Part shown: positions 9,075 through 17,193 of the stretch, piece after piece
How the letters are laid out: each line of letters starts with the position of its first letter
How positions within the stretch are numbered: position 1 is the first letter of the stretch
Assembly: GCF_000143965.1 (NCBI RefSeq)
Contig: NC_014365.1
Coordinates: forward strand, 1,391,501-1,455,500
DNA: 64,000 nt
Source of the DNA: Desulfarculus baarsii DSM 2075
GTDB taxonomy: Bacteria; Desulfobacterota; Desulfarculia; Desulfarculales; Desulfarculaceae
Reading direction: 5' to 3'
Notes under the pieces: model-generated
Databases searched by the model: none
What the model was told of the DNA's origin: nothing
The model's input: the letters and a program-made list of their open reading frames with translations, nothing else
Program-made: the position numbers and the translations under genes

Positions 9075-9533
9075 TCAGTCGTCGCCGGCCGCCGCGCGCA
9101 CTTCCACCACTTCAAAACCGCCAGCCAGCAAGAGGGCGGTCAGCACGCCTTGGCCTGGGCCGCCCTGGGGATTTTGGCCCAGCGGGTCGTGGCCGCACGA
9201 GGGCGAACGGTCCTTGAGATAGGCCCGCCGCGCGCCAGCCGCCTGGGCTCGGGCCAAGACGGCCCGCGCGCCGGCGATGAACTGGCGGCTTACGTCGCGG
9301 CCGTGGGCGTCGATCAACTTGGCCCGGCCGGCCAAGACGTCGTCGCCCTCGCGGCCGGCCCGCGCGCCGACGATGCGGGCCGGCGGCCGGGGCGTGGGCA
9401 AGCCGCCCAGTTGCTCGGGGCATAGGGCCAAGACATCCCGGCCGGCCAACGCCTCACGCAGCCAAAGGGCCTGGCTGTGGCGGCCGTCGTAGCGGGAGCG
9501 CTCGCCCCAGAGGCAGGCCGAAACCAGGATCAA
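9075..9533 (-). CDS. DUF523 family protein
   Basis: A 152-aa member of the DUF523 (YbbK-like) family, whose biochemical role is not established. The family signatures are all visible: VSACLWGERSRYDG at the N-terminus, ALCPEQLGGLPTPRPPARI in the middle, and LKDRSPSCG in the C-terminal half. The conserved Cys residues (SAC, LCPE, PSCG) suggest metal or thiol chemistry. Its start overlaps the purM stop by 4 bases, so the two are co-translated. Confidence 0.9.
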   Translation of the reverse strand: MILVSACLWGERSRYDGRHSQALWLREALAGRDVLALCPEQLGGLPTPRPPARIVGARAGREGDDVLAGRAKLIDAHGRDVSRQFIAGARAVLARAQAAGARRAYLKDRSPSCGHDPLGQNPQGGPGQGVLTALLLAGGFEVVEVRAAAGDD

Positions 9534-10579
9534 TCGACGATCTCCACCGCGTCCTGACCCTTGGCCCTCGGCTTGGTTTCGCCGATGATGGACGCTTTTT
9601 GGTCCATGGCCGCCAAGCGGGCGACGACCTCGTCGGCCTGGTCACCGGGGGTGAGCAGGATCATGCCCAGGCCCGAGTTGAAGGTGCGCAGCATCTCGTG
9701 CTCATCGAGCTTGCCGGCCCGGCGCAGGAACTCGAACACCGGCGGAATGTTCCACGAACCGCGCCGCACCACCGCGCCCACCGATTCCGGCAGCACCCGG
9801 GGCAGGTTTTCCAACAGGCCGCCGCCGGTGATGTTGGCCATGCCTTGCAGGGCGAAATTGCGCATGACGTTGAGCACCGGCTCGACGTAAATCTTGGTGG
9901 GCGTGAGCAACACCTCGCCCACCGAGCCGCCAGGCAGATCGTCGACCACGCTGTCGACGCCCAGGCCCAGCTCGTCGAAGACGATGCGCCGGGCCAGCGA
10001 ATAGCCGTTGCTGTGCAGGCCGCTGCTGGCCAGGCCGATCAGGGCCGAGTTTTTGTTGATCGACGAGCCGTCGATGATGGCCGAACGATCGGCCACGCCC
10101 ACGCCAAAGCCGGCCAGGTCGTATTCGCCATCGGCGTAGAAACCGGGCATCTCGGCGGTCTCACCGCCGATGAGCGCGCAGCCGGCCTGTTTGCAGCCGT
10201 CGACGATGCCGGCGATGATTTGTTCGGCCACGCCGATCTCCAGTTTGCCCGTGGCCAAATAGTCAAGCAAGAATAACGGCTTGGCCCCGGTGACAACGAT
10301 ATCGTTGAGCACCATGCCCACCATGTCGACGCCGATGGTGTCGTGCTTGTTCATCATGAAGGCGATCTTGAGCTTGGTGCCGACGCCGTCGGTGGAGCTG
10401 ACGAGCACTGGGTCTTGATATTTGTCGGTGTTGAGCGAGTACAGGCCCGAAAAACCGCCGATGCCAGTCATCACCGCGGCGGTGTGGGTGGACTTGACCA
10501 TGTCGCTGATGCGACGCACGAACTCGTTGCCTTTTTCTATGTCCACGCCTGCTTCGCGGTAGCGATCGTGTGCGCTCAT
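9530..10579 (-). CDS. purM: Phosphoribosylformylglycinamidine cyclo-ligase
   Basis: A 349-aa AIR synthetase, step five of de novo purine synthesis (ATP-dependent ring closure of FGAM). DRYREAGVDIEKGNEFV is the classic N-terminus. STDGVGTKLKIA, GVDMVGMVLNDIVVTGAKPLF and IGGETAEMPGFY line the active and ATP sites, and SSGLHSNGYSLAR is typical of the second domain. Ribosome site GGAG lies 7 bases before the ATG at 10579. It heads the leftward run DUF523, unknown, ispG, proS, rel. Confidence 0.97.
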   Translation of the reverse strand: MSAHDRYREAGVDIEKGNEFVRRISDMVKSTHTAAVMTGIGGFSGLYSLNTDKYQDPVLVSSTDGVGTKLKIAFMMNKHDTIGVDMVGMVLNDIVVTGAKPLFLLDYLATGKLEIGVAEQIIAGIVDGCKQAGCALIGGETAEMPGFYADGEYDLAGFGVGVADRSAIIDGSSINKNSALIGLASSGLHSNGYSLARRIVFDELGLGVDSVVDDLPGGSVGEVLLTPTKIYVEPVLNVMRNFALQGMANITGGGLLENLPRVLPESVGAVVRRGSWNIPPVFEFLRRAGKLDEHEMLRTFNSGLGMILLTPGDQADEVVARLAAMDQKASIIGETKPRAKGQDAVEIVD

Positions 10580-10730
10580 CTGGATACTCCGAAATGGTGG
10601 CGTTGGTGCCAGATGAGTCTATCAGAAAACCACGGGCAGAGAAAGCCAAGCCCCCCGCCGCCACGAAAAGCGTAGCCAGTGGCCCCGGCCCAGGCTGGCG
10701 GCCGCGAGATGAAACACCCGGCATGCGGCG

Positions 10731-10777
10731 AAAAGCGCGGGGGCCGGCCACCGGTGGGCGGCCCGGAACCCCCGCGC
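10731..10777 (-). terminator. Terminator after rubrerythrin gene
   Basis: On the minus strand a GC-rich hairpin pairs GCGCGGGGG with CCCCCGCGC (10769-10777 and 10735-10743) and is followed by TTTT. It lies directly downstream of the rubrerythrin stop. Confidence 0.7.
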
Positions 10778-10785
10778 CGCGGGAA

Positions 10786-11283
10786 TCAGTCGACTTTCAT
10801 GAAACGATCGCCCTTGGCGTTGCAGACCGGGCAGCGCTCGGGGGCCTCGCCCTCGGCGGTGTGGCCACAAACCGGGCAGACATAATAAGGATAGTCGCCC
10901 ATGTCCTTGCCCAGGGCGTCCAGCAGCTTCTGATAAAGCTCGGCGTGGGTTTTTTCCACGGTGTTGGCGTACTCGAAGCTGCGCAGGGCCTCCTTTTCGC
11001 CCTCGGCCTTGGCGTCCTCGATCATGCCCGGATACATGTTTTTGAATTCGTGGGTCTCGCCCTCGACGGCTTCGCGCAGGTTGGCGGCGGTGTCGCCGAT
11101 GCCCTTCATGGCCCGCAGATGGTTGTGGGCGTGGATCGTTTCGGCCTCGGCGGCGGCGCGGAACATCCGCGCGACCTGGGCGTAACCCTCATCGTCGGCC
11201 TTTTTGGCGAAGGCCAGGTAACGGCGGTTGGCTTGGGATTCGCCGGCAAAGGCTTCTTGCAGATTGGCTTTGGTCTTGGACAT
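10786..11283 (-). CDS. Rubrerythrin
   Basis: A 165-aa non-haem diiron peroxidase that reduces H2O2 in the cytoplasm of anaerobes. An N-terminal ferritin-like four-helix domain carries the ExxH-type ligands (FAGESQANRRY, AAEAETIHAHNHL, VEGETHEFKNMYP, EKTHAELY). A C-terminal rubredoxin-like domain has CPVCGHT and CPVCNAKGDRF for the single Fe(Cys)4 site. It is transcribed divergently from tpx, another peroxide-reducing enzyme, with a terminator behind it, so it is a single-gene unit. Confidence 0.95.
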   Translation of the reverse strand: MSKTKANLQEAFAGESQANRRYLAFAKKADDEGYAQVARMFRAAAEAETIHAHNHLRAMKGIGDTAANLREAVEGETHEFKNMYPGMIEDAKAEGEKEALRSFEYANTVEKTHAELYQKLLDALGKDMGDYPYYVCPVCGHTAEGEAPERCPVCNAKGDRFMKVD

Positions 11284-11307
11284 GGTATTTTCTCCCGTTA
11301 GAGTTGT

Positions 11308-11339
11308 TGATAACAGTTCCTATTACTGATAACATTCAA
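11308..11339 (-). promoter_or_regulatory. Promoter of rubrerythrin gene with direct-repeat operator candidate
   Basis: On the minus strand TTGAAT (11334-11339) and TGTTAT (11310-11315) are 18 bp apart. The octamer TGTTATCA occurs twice (11308-11315 and 11327-11334) with a 19-bp period, one copy over the -10 box and one touching the -35 box. The regulator is unknown. Confidence 0.5.
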
Positions 11340-11393
11340 AGCGCGTGGCGTCAAGCAATAAAATTCGCTTTTCCGCGCTTGGTCGGATAGGCC

Positions 11394-11422
11394 TTTGGCC
11401 CAGCAAGCTGCTGGCCTATAAT
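11394..11422 (+). promoter_or_regulatory. Promoter of tpx
   Basis: TTTGGC (11394-11399) and a perfect TATAAT (11417-11422) are separated by 17 bp. This gives a leader of about 90 nt before tpx. Confidence 0.6.
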
Positions 11423-11516
11423 CATAAAAGATACGCTATCGCCCAAGCCGAAGGAAGGACGATCCGACGCCGACGCGCGTTGGAGGCCTTTGACTGTCAA
11501 ACAGGGAGAATGGACC

Positions 11517-12032
<516 letters not shown>

Positions 12033-12038
12033 AACAGC

Positions 12039-12074
12039 GCCCGGCCCCATGACGGGGCCGGGGCTATTTGTTTT
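12039..12074 (+). terminator. Terminator after tpx
   Basis: GCCCGGCCCC (12039-12048) pairs with GGGGCCGGGGC (12054-12064), followed by TATTTGTTTT. Confidence 0.8.
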
Positions 12075-12608
12075 CTAGCCTTGGCTGATGATCCAGCGGC
12101 ACCACAAATCGCCCTCCTGGCAGCGATCGGGCGGGCAACAGACGGTCTCCAGCCTGAGCTTGGGGTTGCAGGCGCTCACGAAGGCCTGCAGATAGCCCTC
12201 GCGCACCTGGCGGCAGGGGTGGGCGTCCAGGCCTTTGCCCAAGCGGATGAGCTGGGTGCGGCAGTTGAAGACCTCGAAGACGGCCGAGCCGTCGTCGCGC
12301 AGGTGAAAGGCCTTTTGCTCGTGGCTGACGGCCCAGGAAGAATGGCGTAGCAGCAGCAGGGCCTCGGCCGGGCCGGGTTCGTCGAGGCCCAGGAAGGCCT
12401 TGAGCTCCTTGGCCTCGACCTTGCCCATGTAGCGCCAGCATTCGGCGTCGACGTCGGTGGCTTCCTGGATGTCGTGGCGCTTTTCGATGCCCAGGAAGTA
12501 CATGCCGTCGACCCGCCAGATGTTTTTGACCTGCATGAAGATGTAGTCCAGCAACTGCTGGCGGTCCATGGTTGCGAACATTTCCTGATCGGCCGCTGGG
12601 ATGCCCAT
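12075..12608 (-). CDS. Conserved cytosolic protein, DUF6125-like, 177 aa
   Basis: A soluble protein with FATMDRQQLLDYIFMQVKNIWRVDGMYFLGIEKRH in its N-terminal part, which I associate with a deltaproteobacterial family (DUF6125, related to ATC-hydrolase-like proteins); the name is from memory. A cysteine-rich C-terminal half (CRTQ, CNPK, CCPPDRC, WCRW) could bind a metal. The frame is open further upstream, but the ATG at 12608 has AGGAGG at 12613-12618. It is divergent from the TetR gene, so it is a plausible target of that regulator. Confidence 0.7.
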   Translation of the reverse strand: MGIPAADQEMFATMDRQQLLDYIFMQVKNIWRVDGMYFLGIEKRHDIQEATDVDAECWRYMGKVEAKELKAFLGLDEPGPAEALLLLRHSSWAVSHEQKAFHLRDDGSAVFEVFNCRTQLIRLGKGLDAHPCRQVREGYLQAFVSACNPKLRLETVCCPPDRCQEGDLWCRWIISQG

Positions 12609-12656
12609 GATTCCTCCTTTGGCTGAGCGTGGGGCGAAACAAAGCCGCATGGCTCT

Positions 12657-12686
12657 ACGTTATTCGCCAGGCCTTGCCCGCGTCAA
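12657..12686 (-). promoter_or_regulatory. Possible promoter of the 177-aa gene
   Basis: On the minus strand TTGACG (12681-12686) and TAACGT (12657-12662) are 18 bp apart, about 45 bp upstream of the start. Confidence 0.4.
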
Positions 12687-12697
12687 GCGGCCCGTGG

Positions 12698-12740
12698 TTG
12701 ACACCGGCCGCGCCAGCGTTCATATTCGCACCTAAGCGAA
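12698..12740 (+). promoter_or_regulatory. Promoter of the TetR gene with palindromic operator candidate
   Basis: TTGACA (12698-12703) and CATATT (12721-12726) lie 17 bp apart. A perfect inverted repeat TTCGC-N6-GCGAA (12725-12740) overlaps the -10 end and predicted start site, just before the ribosome site. This is a good place for autoregulation by the TetR protein. Confidence 0.55.
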
Positions 12741-12756
12741 GGGAGGCTTGGCTATC

Positions 12757-13389
12757 ATGACTGAAGACGGGCCAACGACGCCGGGCAAGGCTCAGCGCCG
12801 CCGGCAGGAGGCCGCGCGGCGGCTGCGTGACGAGGGGCTCAAGCTGATCGCCCGCCAGGGCCTGCACGCCTGCAAGGTCGAGGAGATCACCAGGGCCGCC
12901 GGCGTGGGCAAGGGCACGTTTTTTACTCATTTCGCCAGCAAGGGTCATTTCGTGGCCGCGCTGGTCGATCACATCCTGGGCGACGTGGCCCGGCGCGTGC
13001 GGCCCCTGGCCCTGGCCCCCGAGGACGCCAACGCCCTGTTGGCCGGGGTGGGGGCGGTGCATCTGCGCTATTTTCAGTTGCGGCCCGACGCGGCCTCGCT
13101 TTTGGTGCAGGCCGGCGGCCTGGCCGAGGACAGCGATCAGGGCCAGGTAGTGCGCCAGCGCCTGCGCCAGCATGTGGACATGGTCGCCGAGATGCTGCGG
13201 CCGGCGGCGGCGGCGGTGGGTTGGCCGGTGGAGCGGGCGGCCGAACTGGCCCTGATGGTGGTGGCCACCTCCTGCGGATTTTTCTGGTTCGCCCGGCCCC
13301 TGGGCCTGGGCCATGACACGCCCATGGCCCTGCTGGAGCGCCTGGGCCGGGCCATGGCCGGCGGGCTGGCCGGCGGCGCTCAGCCCTGA
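12757..13389 (+). CDS. TetR/AcrR family transcriptional regulator
   Basis: A 210-aa repressor-type protein. The N-terminal DNA-binding domain is clear: GLKLIARQGLHACKVEEITRAAGVGKGTFFTHFASKGH, with the helix-turn-helix at about residues 35-60. The C-terminal ligand domain is poorly conserved, as usual, so the ligand cannot be predicted. The ATG at 12757 is preferred over a TTG at 12748 because GGGAGG would sit only one base before the latter. Its 3' end overlaps the convergent DUF2867 gene by 10 bp. Likely targets are itself and the divergent 177-aa gene. Confidence 0.9.
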   Translation: MTEDGPTTPGKAQRRRQEAARRLRDEGLKLIARQGLHACKVEEITRAAGVGKGTFFTHFASKGHFVAALVDHILGDVARRVRPLALAPEDANALLAGVGAVHLRYFQLRPDAASLLVQAGGLAEDSDQGQVVRQRLRQHVDMVAEMLRPAAAAVGWPVERAAELALMVVATSCGFFWFARPLGLGHDTPMALLERLGRAMAGGLAGGAQP

Positions 13390-14918
13390 GCGCCGGGCCG
13401 CAAGCGGCAGGACAGGGCCTCGGTGGGGTCGAAGGGCGCGGGGCCCGAGAGTAGCGGCGCGCCGCTGGCCTTGGCCAGGGCGCTGGCCATGCCCTTGAAC
13501 ACATAGCCGTGCAACGGCAGCGCCGCCCACCAATAGGCCAGGCCGGCCAGGCCCCGTGGCAAAAAGCGGGCGATGACCCGCAGCTCGCACATGTCGGGGC
13601 CCAGGGGCTCCAGTTGAATCTCCAGCACCGCCTGTCCGGGCAGCTTCATTTCGGCAAGCAGCAGCAGACGCCGGTCTTTTTCCACCTCCAGCACCCGCCA
13701 GAAGTCCAGGGCGTCGCCCACGCCAAGCTCGCGGGGGTGGCGACGTCCGCGGCGCAGGCCCACGCCGCCGACCAACTCGTCCAGCCAGCCGCGCAGCGCC
13801 CACAAAAACTGGGCGTGCCGCCAGCCGATCTCGCCGCCCAGGCTGGTCACCGCCGGCCAGACCGCGTGGGCCGGCGCGGCCAGGCGCGAACGCAACGCCG
13901 CCTGGAGGATCGTCCCGCCGGCAAAGCTGGCGTCGGCGCAATAAACCCACTCCGGCGGCAGGACATGGCCGGCGTCGTGCCAGCAGGTCTCGACCTTTTG
14001 CTGCTCGATGCGCTGCAAGGCGCGGCGGATGGCCTGACGGCAGTCGATGAGCTCTTGCGGCGCGACCTGGCGGATGCGCTGGTCGTGCATGACCACCTCG
14101 TTGCTCAGGCCCTCGGCCAGGGGTTGGGCCAGGGCGGCCGGCACGGGGGTGATCAGGTGGATCCAATACGAGCTGAGCCTGACGTTCAGAAACGGCAGGG
14201 GGATGATCCAGCGCCGCCGCAAGCCGGCCTCCTCGGCGTAGATGCGGAAAAGATCTTCGTAGGTCAGCACCTCCGGCCCGCCGATGTCAAAGGCCTGGCC
14301 GATGGTGTCCGGATTGTCCAGACAGGCCTCCAGGTAGCCCAGGGCGTTGGCGATGGCGATGGGCTGAACCTTGGTGCGCACCCATTTGGGGGTCAGCATC
14401 ACCGGTAGGCGATCGACCAGATAGCGCATCAGCTCGAACGAGGCGCTGCCCGAGCCCAGGAGCATGGCCGCCCGCAACCAGGTCACCGGCGTGGCCCCGG
14501 CTTGCAGGGCGCGGGCCACCTGGGCCCGCGAGGCCAGATGATGGCTGATGCCCGGGCCCTCGGGCACGAGCCCGCCCAGGTAGATGATCCGCGATAGCCC
14601 CGCGTGTTCGGCGGCGGCGGCCATGTTCAGGGCGGCTTGCAGGTCGGCCTTGGCGAAATCGGCCGTGGCCGGGTTCATCGAGTGCACCAGATAATAGGCC
14701 GCGCCGCAGCCTTTCATGGCCCGGGCCATGGAGGCCACGTCCATGGCGTCGGCCTTGACCAACTCGACCAGCGGATGGCCGGCCCAGGGGCGGCAAGCCA
14801 GTTTTTCCAGCGAGCGGCCCACCGCCCGCACCCGCCGGCCGCTGGCCAACAGCCGGGGAACCAAGCGCCCGCCCACGTAACCCGTCGCTCCGGTGACGAA
14901 AACTGGCCGATCATCCAT
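13380..14918 (-). CDS. NAD(P)-binding oxidoreductase with C-terminal DUF2867 domain
   Basis: A 512-aa two-part protein. Residues 1 to about 290 form an extended-SDR/NmrA-like Rossmann domain with VFVTGATGYVGGRLVPRLL at the start, then YYLVHSMNP and RIIYLGGL. The C-terminal part (about 330-500) is DUF2867, found in YwnB/YbjT-like proteins, with LWALRGWLDELVGGVGLRRGRR and DALDFWRVLEVE. The substrate is unknown. The ATG at 14918 is chosen since GGAGG lies at 14924-14928; the frame stays open to 14984. It is convergent with the TetR gene and overlaps it by 10 bp. Confidence 0.88.
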   Translation of the reverse strand: MDDRPVFVTGATGYVGGRLVPRLLASGRRVRAVGRSLEKLACRPWAGHPLVELVKADAMDVASMARAMKGCGAAYYLVHSMNPATADFAKADLQAALNMAAAAEHAGLSRIIYLGGLVPEGPGISHHLASRAQVARALQAGATPVTWLRAAMLLGSGSASFELMRYLVDRLPVMLTPKWVRTKVQPIAIANALGYLEACLDNPDTIGQAFDIGGPEVLTYEDLFRIYAEEAGLRRRWIIPLPFLNVRLSSYWIHLITPVPAALAQPLAEGLSNEVVMHDQRIRQVAPQELIDCRQAIRRALQRIEQQKVETCWHDAGHVLPPEWVYCADASFAGGTILQAALRSRLAAPAHAVWPAVTSLGGEIGWRHAQFLWALRGWLDELVGGVGLRRGRRHPRELGVGDALDFWRVLEVEKDRRLLLLAEMKLPGQAVLEIQLEPLGPDMCELRVIARFLPRGLAGLAYWWAALPLHGYVFKGMASALAKASGAPLLSGPAPFDPTEALSCRLRPGAQG

Positions 14919-15044
14919 GTTTGCCTCCGTTGGCTTGTCGATGGTCCGCGCCGAACCAGCCAATTTTTCATGATAGCACGCCACTGGCGGCTAGCGGCCG
15001 TGGGCGCGGCAAATGTTTTTCGTCGCCAAAGCGACATTTGACCA

Positions 15045-15071
15045 TTGCGCGCCGACAGGTTAGATTATAAT
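15045..15071 (+). promoter_or_regulatory. Possible promoter of cheY
   Basis: A perfect TATAAT (15066-15071) follows a TTGCGC (15045-15050) at a short 15-bp spacing. Just upstream (15010-15040) a bulged hairpin pairs CAAAT with ATTTG and GTCGC with GCGAC. The -10 is strong and the -35 assignment weak. Confidence 0.45.
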
Positions 15072-15141
15072 GCCTCGCCGGTTCAGATGACCGTGGCCGG
15101 ACGGGTTTTTTGCGTGGGCTTGTTAGGATTGGGGCGGCGTC

Positions 15142-15528
15142 ATGCCTGTGGACAAAAAAATGAAAATCCTGGTGGTGGACGATTTCGCCACCATGCGCCG
15201 AATCATCAAAAACACCTTGCGCCAGATCGGCTACGAAAACGTCGTCGAGGCCGAGGACGGCGAGGCCGCCGTGGCCAAGCTGGAAACCGAGCGCATCGAT
15301 TTTATCGTCAGCGACTGGAACATGCCCAAGATGACCGGCCTGGAATTGCTGCGTTGGGTTCGCAATCACGACGAATTCAAGGATTTGCCCTTCTTGATGG
15401 TCACCGCCGAGGCCCAGAAGGAAAACATCCTCGAGGCGGCCAAGGCCAGGGTCAACAACTACGTGGTCAAGCCCTTCACCGCCGAGACCATGGAAGAAAA
15501 AATCGAAGCCATCATGGCCAAGCTATAA
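15142..15528 (+). CDS. cheY: CheY-type single-domain response regulator
   Basis: A 128-aa receiver domain and nothing else. Acidic pocket residues are in VVDDFATMRRI, the phospho-acceptor Asp in FIVSDWNMPKMTG, the Thr in FLMVTAEAQKEN, and the Lys in YVVKPFTAETM. These match chemotaxis CheY, which binds the flagellar switch FliM, more closely than other receivers (WNMPKMTGLELL, KENILEAAKA). No other chemotaxis or flagellar gene is in the window, so this is an orphan copy here. Confidence 0.9.
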   Translation: MPVDKKMKILVVDDFATMRRIIKNTLRQIGYENVVEAEDGEAAVAKLETERIDFIVSDWNMPKMTGLELLRWVRNHDEFKDLPFLMVTAEAQKENILEAAKARVNNYVVKPFTAETMEEKIEAIMAKL

Positions 15529-15546
15529 GAGGCAAAAAATAATCTA

Positions 15547-15570
15547 ACGCCTGAAAACGGCGTCATTTTT
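15547..15570 (+). terminator. Weak terminator after cheY
   Basis: ACGCC (15547-15551) pairs with GGCGT (15559-15563) and is followed by CATTTTT. The stem is short. It falls just before the next gene. Confidence 0.5.
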
Positions 15571-15574
15571 ATGT

Positions 15575-17170
15575 TTGAAGGCTATTGTATTGAGCAACAT
15601 CATTCAGATCTTCAAAAAAGAGGAGTTTTCTCTCGGCCAATTCGCTATATTTTTTGCCACCGCCATTGCCTTCAACTTGTATTTTCTGTCGAACTTCACC
15701 TTGTCAATCGACGACGAAATAGCGGCTTTTCGTACTGATCCCAGCGCATGGATCGGGCAAGGCCGGTGGTTGTTGTATTTGGTGGAGAAGCAATTATTCC
15801 CCCAGCCGGTTTTGCCATATGTTCCCAACGTAGTGTTTTGCGCAACAATGGCGGCGGCGTATGCTTTGCTCGTCAGAGCGCACGATTTACGCGACGATTG
15901 GCGAATTTATTTTTCCTTTCCCGTTTTTTGCGCGTTTCCTATCTGGCCATTCATTGCGGCTTTTTATCCTAATCTACCGGCTCTGAGCTTTGGCGTGCTG
16001 TTTGTGTGCGCCGCCGCGTTTTTACACAGCCACTCGCCCGTGTTGGCGGTGCTTTTACGGCGGGAAGCCATTGGTTCGTCATTGGCCAACATGACCATGC
16101 AGGCCGTGTTGCTGGCGATGGCTCTCGGTGCGTATCAGTCATTGTTCATGTTGTACTTGGCCATGGGGCTTGGCGTTATCGCGCGGGCGGCTCTGTCCGG
16201 CGTGGAGGATGATCGGTTTTCGGCAGCGAACGCTTGGCGCGCCGTTTGGCATGTTTGCCTGGTTGGTTGTTGCGCGTTGGCCATTTATTTGCTCATCAGC
16301 CGCATCGCGTTATGGCTGATGCCTTTCGGCACGGCCTATATCGGAAACTTCTTCAACTTACAAGAACTAGTGCGCAACCCGCAAGGTTTGGCTTATCTGT
16401 TTTTGTCCGAGATGCGGTCATACTATCTTGTCGCCTCTCAAAAATATGGCGGTTCGCTTTCAGCCGTTCCATGGTTGATTGCCATTGCGCTGGTCGCCGT
16501 TGCCATGAATGTTCGCGCTAAGCAAAAATCGGTAATATTATTTGTGACGTTGTCGTTTTTCGCCGTGCTTGTATCGCCGTTCTTGCTCACGCTGATAACC
16601 GCCATAGAAATGCCAGTCAGGGCTTTTGTTTCCGTACCCTATGTGATTTGGTTTTTGGCGATTTGCGCCCTTGGTTCAAAGAAGCTTGTTATTACGGTTG
16701 CTAGCGTGTTGGTGCTGATAGCTTTGCAGTTCCAAGCGGTGAGGGCTACCGGAAATCACGCCGCGGCGGTAACGATTGCCTTGGAACAAGACAAGCTGCT
16801 GGCGGCGGATTTGTATCGGCGCATGGCCGGCCTCGGTTTTGACGAAAGCAAACCGATAATGATCGACATCTTTGGGAGGCGTTTTTGTAAAACAGCCTAT
16901 CCGGCGCCGTGGTCTTCCACTTTTGGGGCGTCTTTCTTTGGCTGGGATGAAGGCAACATCAACCGCATGGTCAGATTCATGCGATTGCTTGGGTATCCAA
17001 AGATCACGCCGCTGGCCGAGAAAAAACGATTGCTGAACACAAGAAAATTCCTGACGATGCCTTCCTGGCCCGCGCCCGGCTCGGTGGTTAAGCAAGGCGA
17101 TGTGTTCTTGATAAAACTGAGCGACAAGTCTGATTTTATCCACGCGCGATCCTTGCCTGCCGCAAGATAG
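15575..17170 (+). CDS. GtrII-like membrane glucosyltransferase (Glucos_trans_II family)
   Basis: A 531-aa polytopic membrane protein with about ten hydrophobic segments. The N-terminal FNLYFLSNFTLSIDDEIAAF followed by WIGQGRWLLYLVEK is the signature of GtrII-type transferases, which add sugars from polyprenyl carriers to lipopolysaccharide O-antigen on the periplasmic side. No gtrA flippase or gtrB polyprenol glucosyltransferase lies next to it. The gene is visibly AT-richer than everything around it, with codon use unlike its neighbours, suggesting transfer. There is no ATG start: TTG at 15575 or TTG at 15590 are possible, and the latter has GAAGG eight bases upstream. Confidence 0.75.
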   Translation: MKAIVLSNIIQIFKKEEFSLGQFAIFFATAIAFNLYFLSNFTLSIDDEIAAFRTDPSAWIGQGRWLLYLVEKQLFPQPVLPYVPNVVFCATMAAAYALLVRAHDLRDDWRIYFSFPVFCAFPIWPFIAAFYPNLPALSFGVLFVCAAAFLHSHSPVLAVLLRREAIGSSLANMTMQAVLLAMALGAYQSLFMLYLAMGLGVIARAALSGVEDDRFSAANAWRAVWHVCLVGCCALAIYLLISRIALWLMPFGTAYIGNFFNLQELVRNPQGLAYLFLSEMRSYYLVASQKYGGSLSAVPWLIAIALVAVAMNVRAKQKSVILFVTLSFFAVLVSPFLLTLITAIEMPVRAFVSVPYVIWFLAICALGSKKLVITVASVLVLIALQFQAVRATGNHAAAVTIALEQDKLLAADLYRRMAGLGFDESKPIMIDIFGRRFCKTAYPAPWSSTFGASFFGWDEGNINRMVRFMRLLGYPKITPLAEKKRLLNTRKFLTMPSWPAPGSVVKQGDVFLIKLSDKSDFIHARSLPAAR

Positions 17171-17193
17171 CTTATGCTTTTCGCCCCGTCCGT

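Noticed and set aside
10580-10640. TGGCAC in front of purM as a sigma-54 promoter
   Set aside because: No TTGC-type -12 element occurs at the required spacing.
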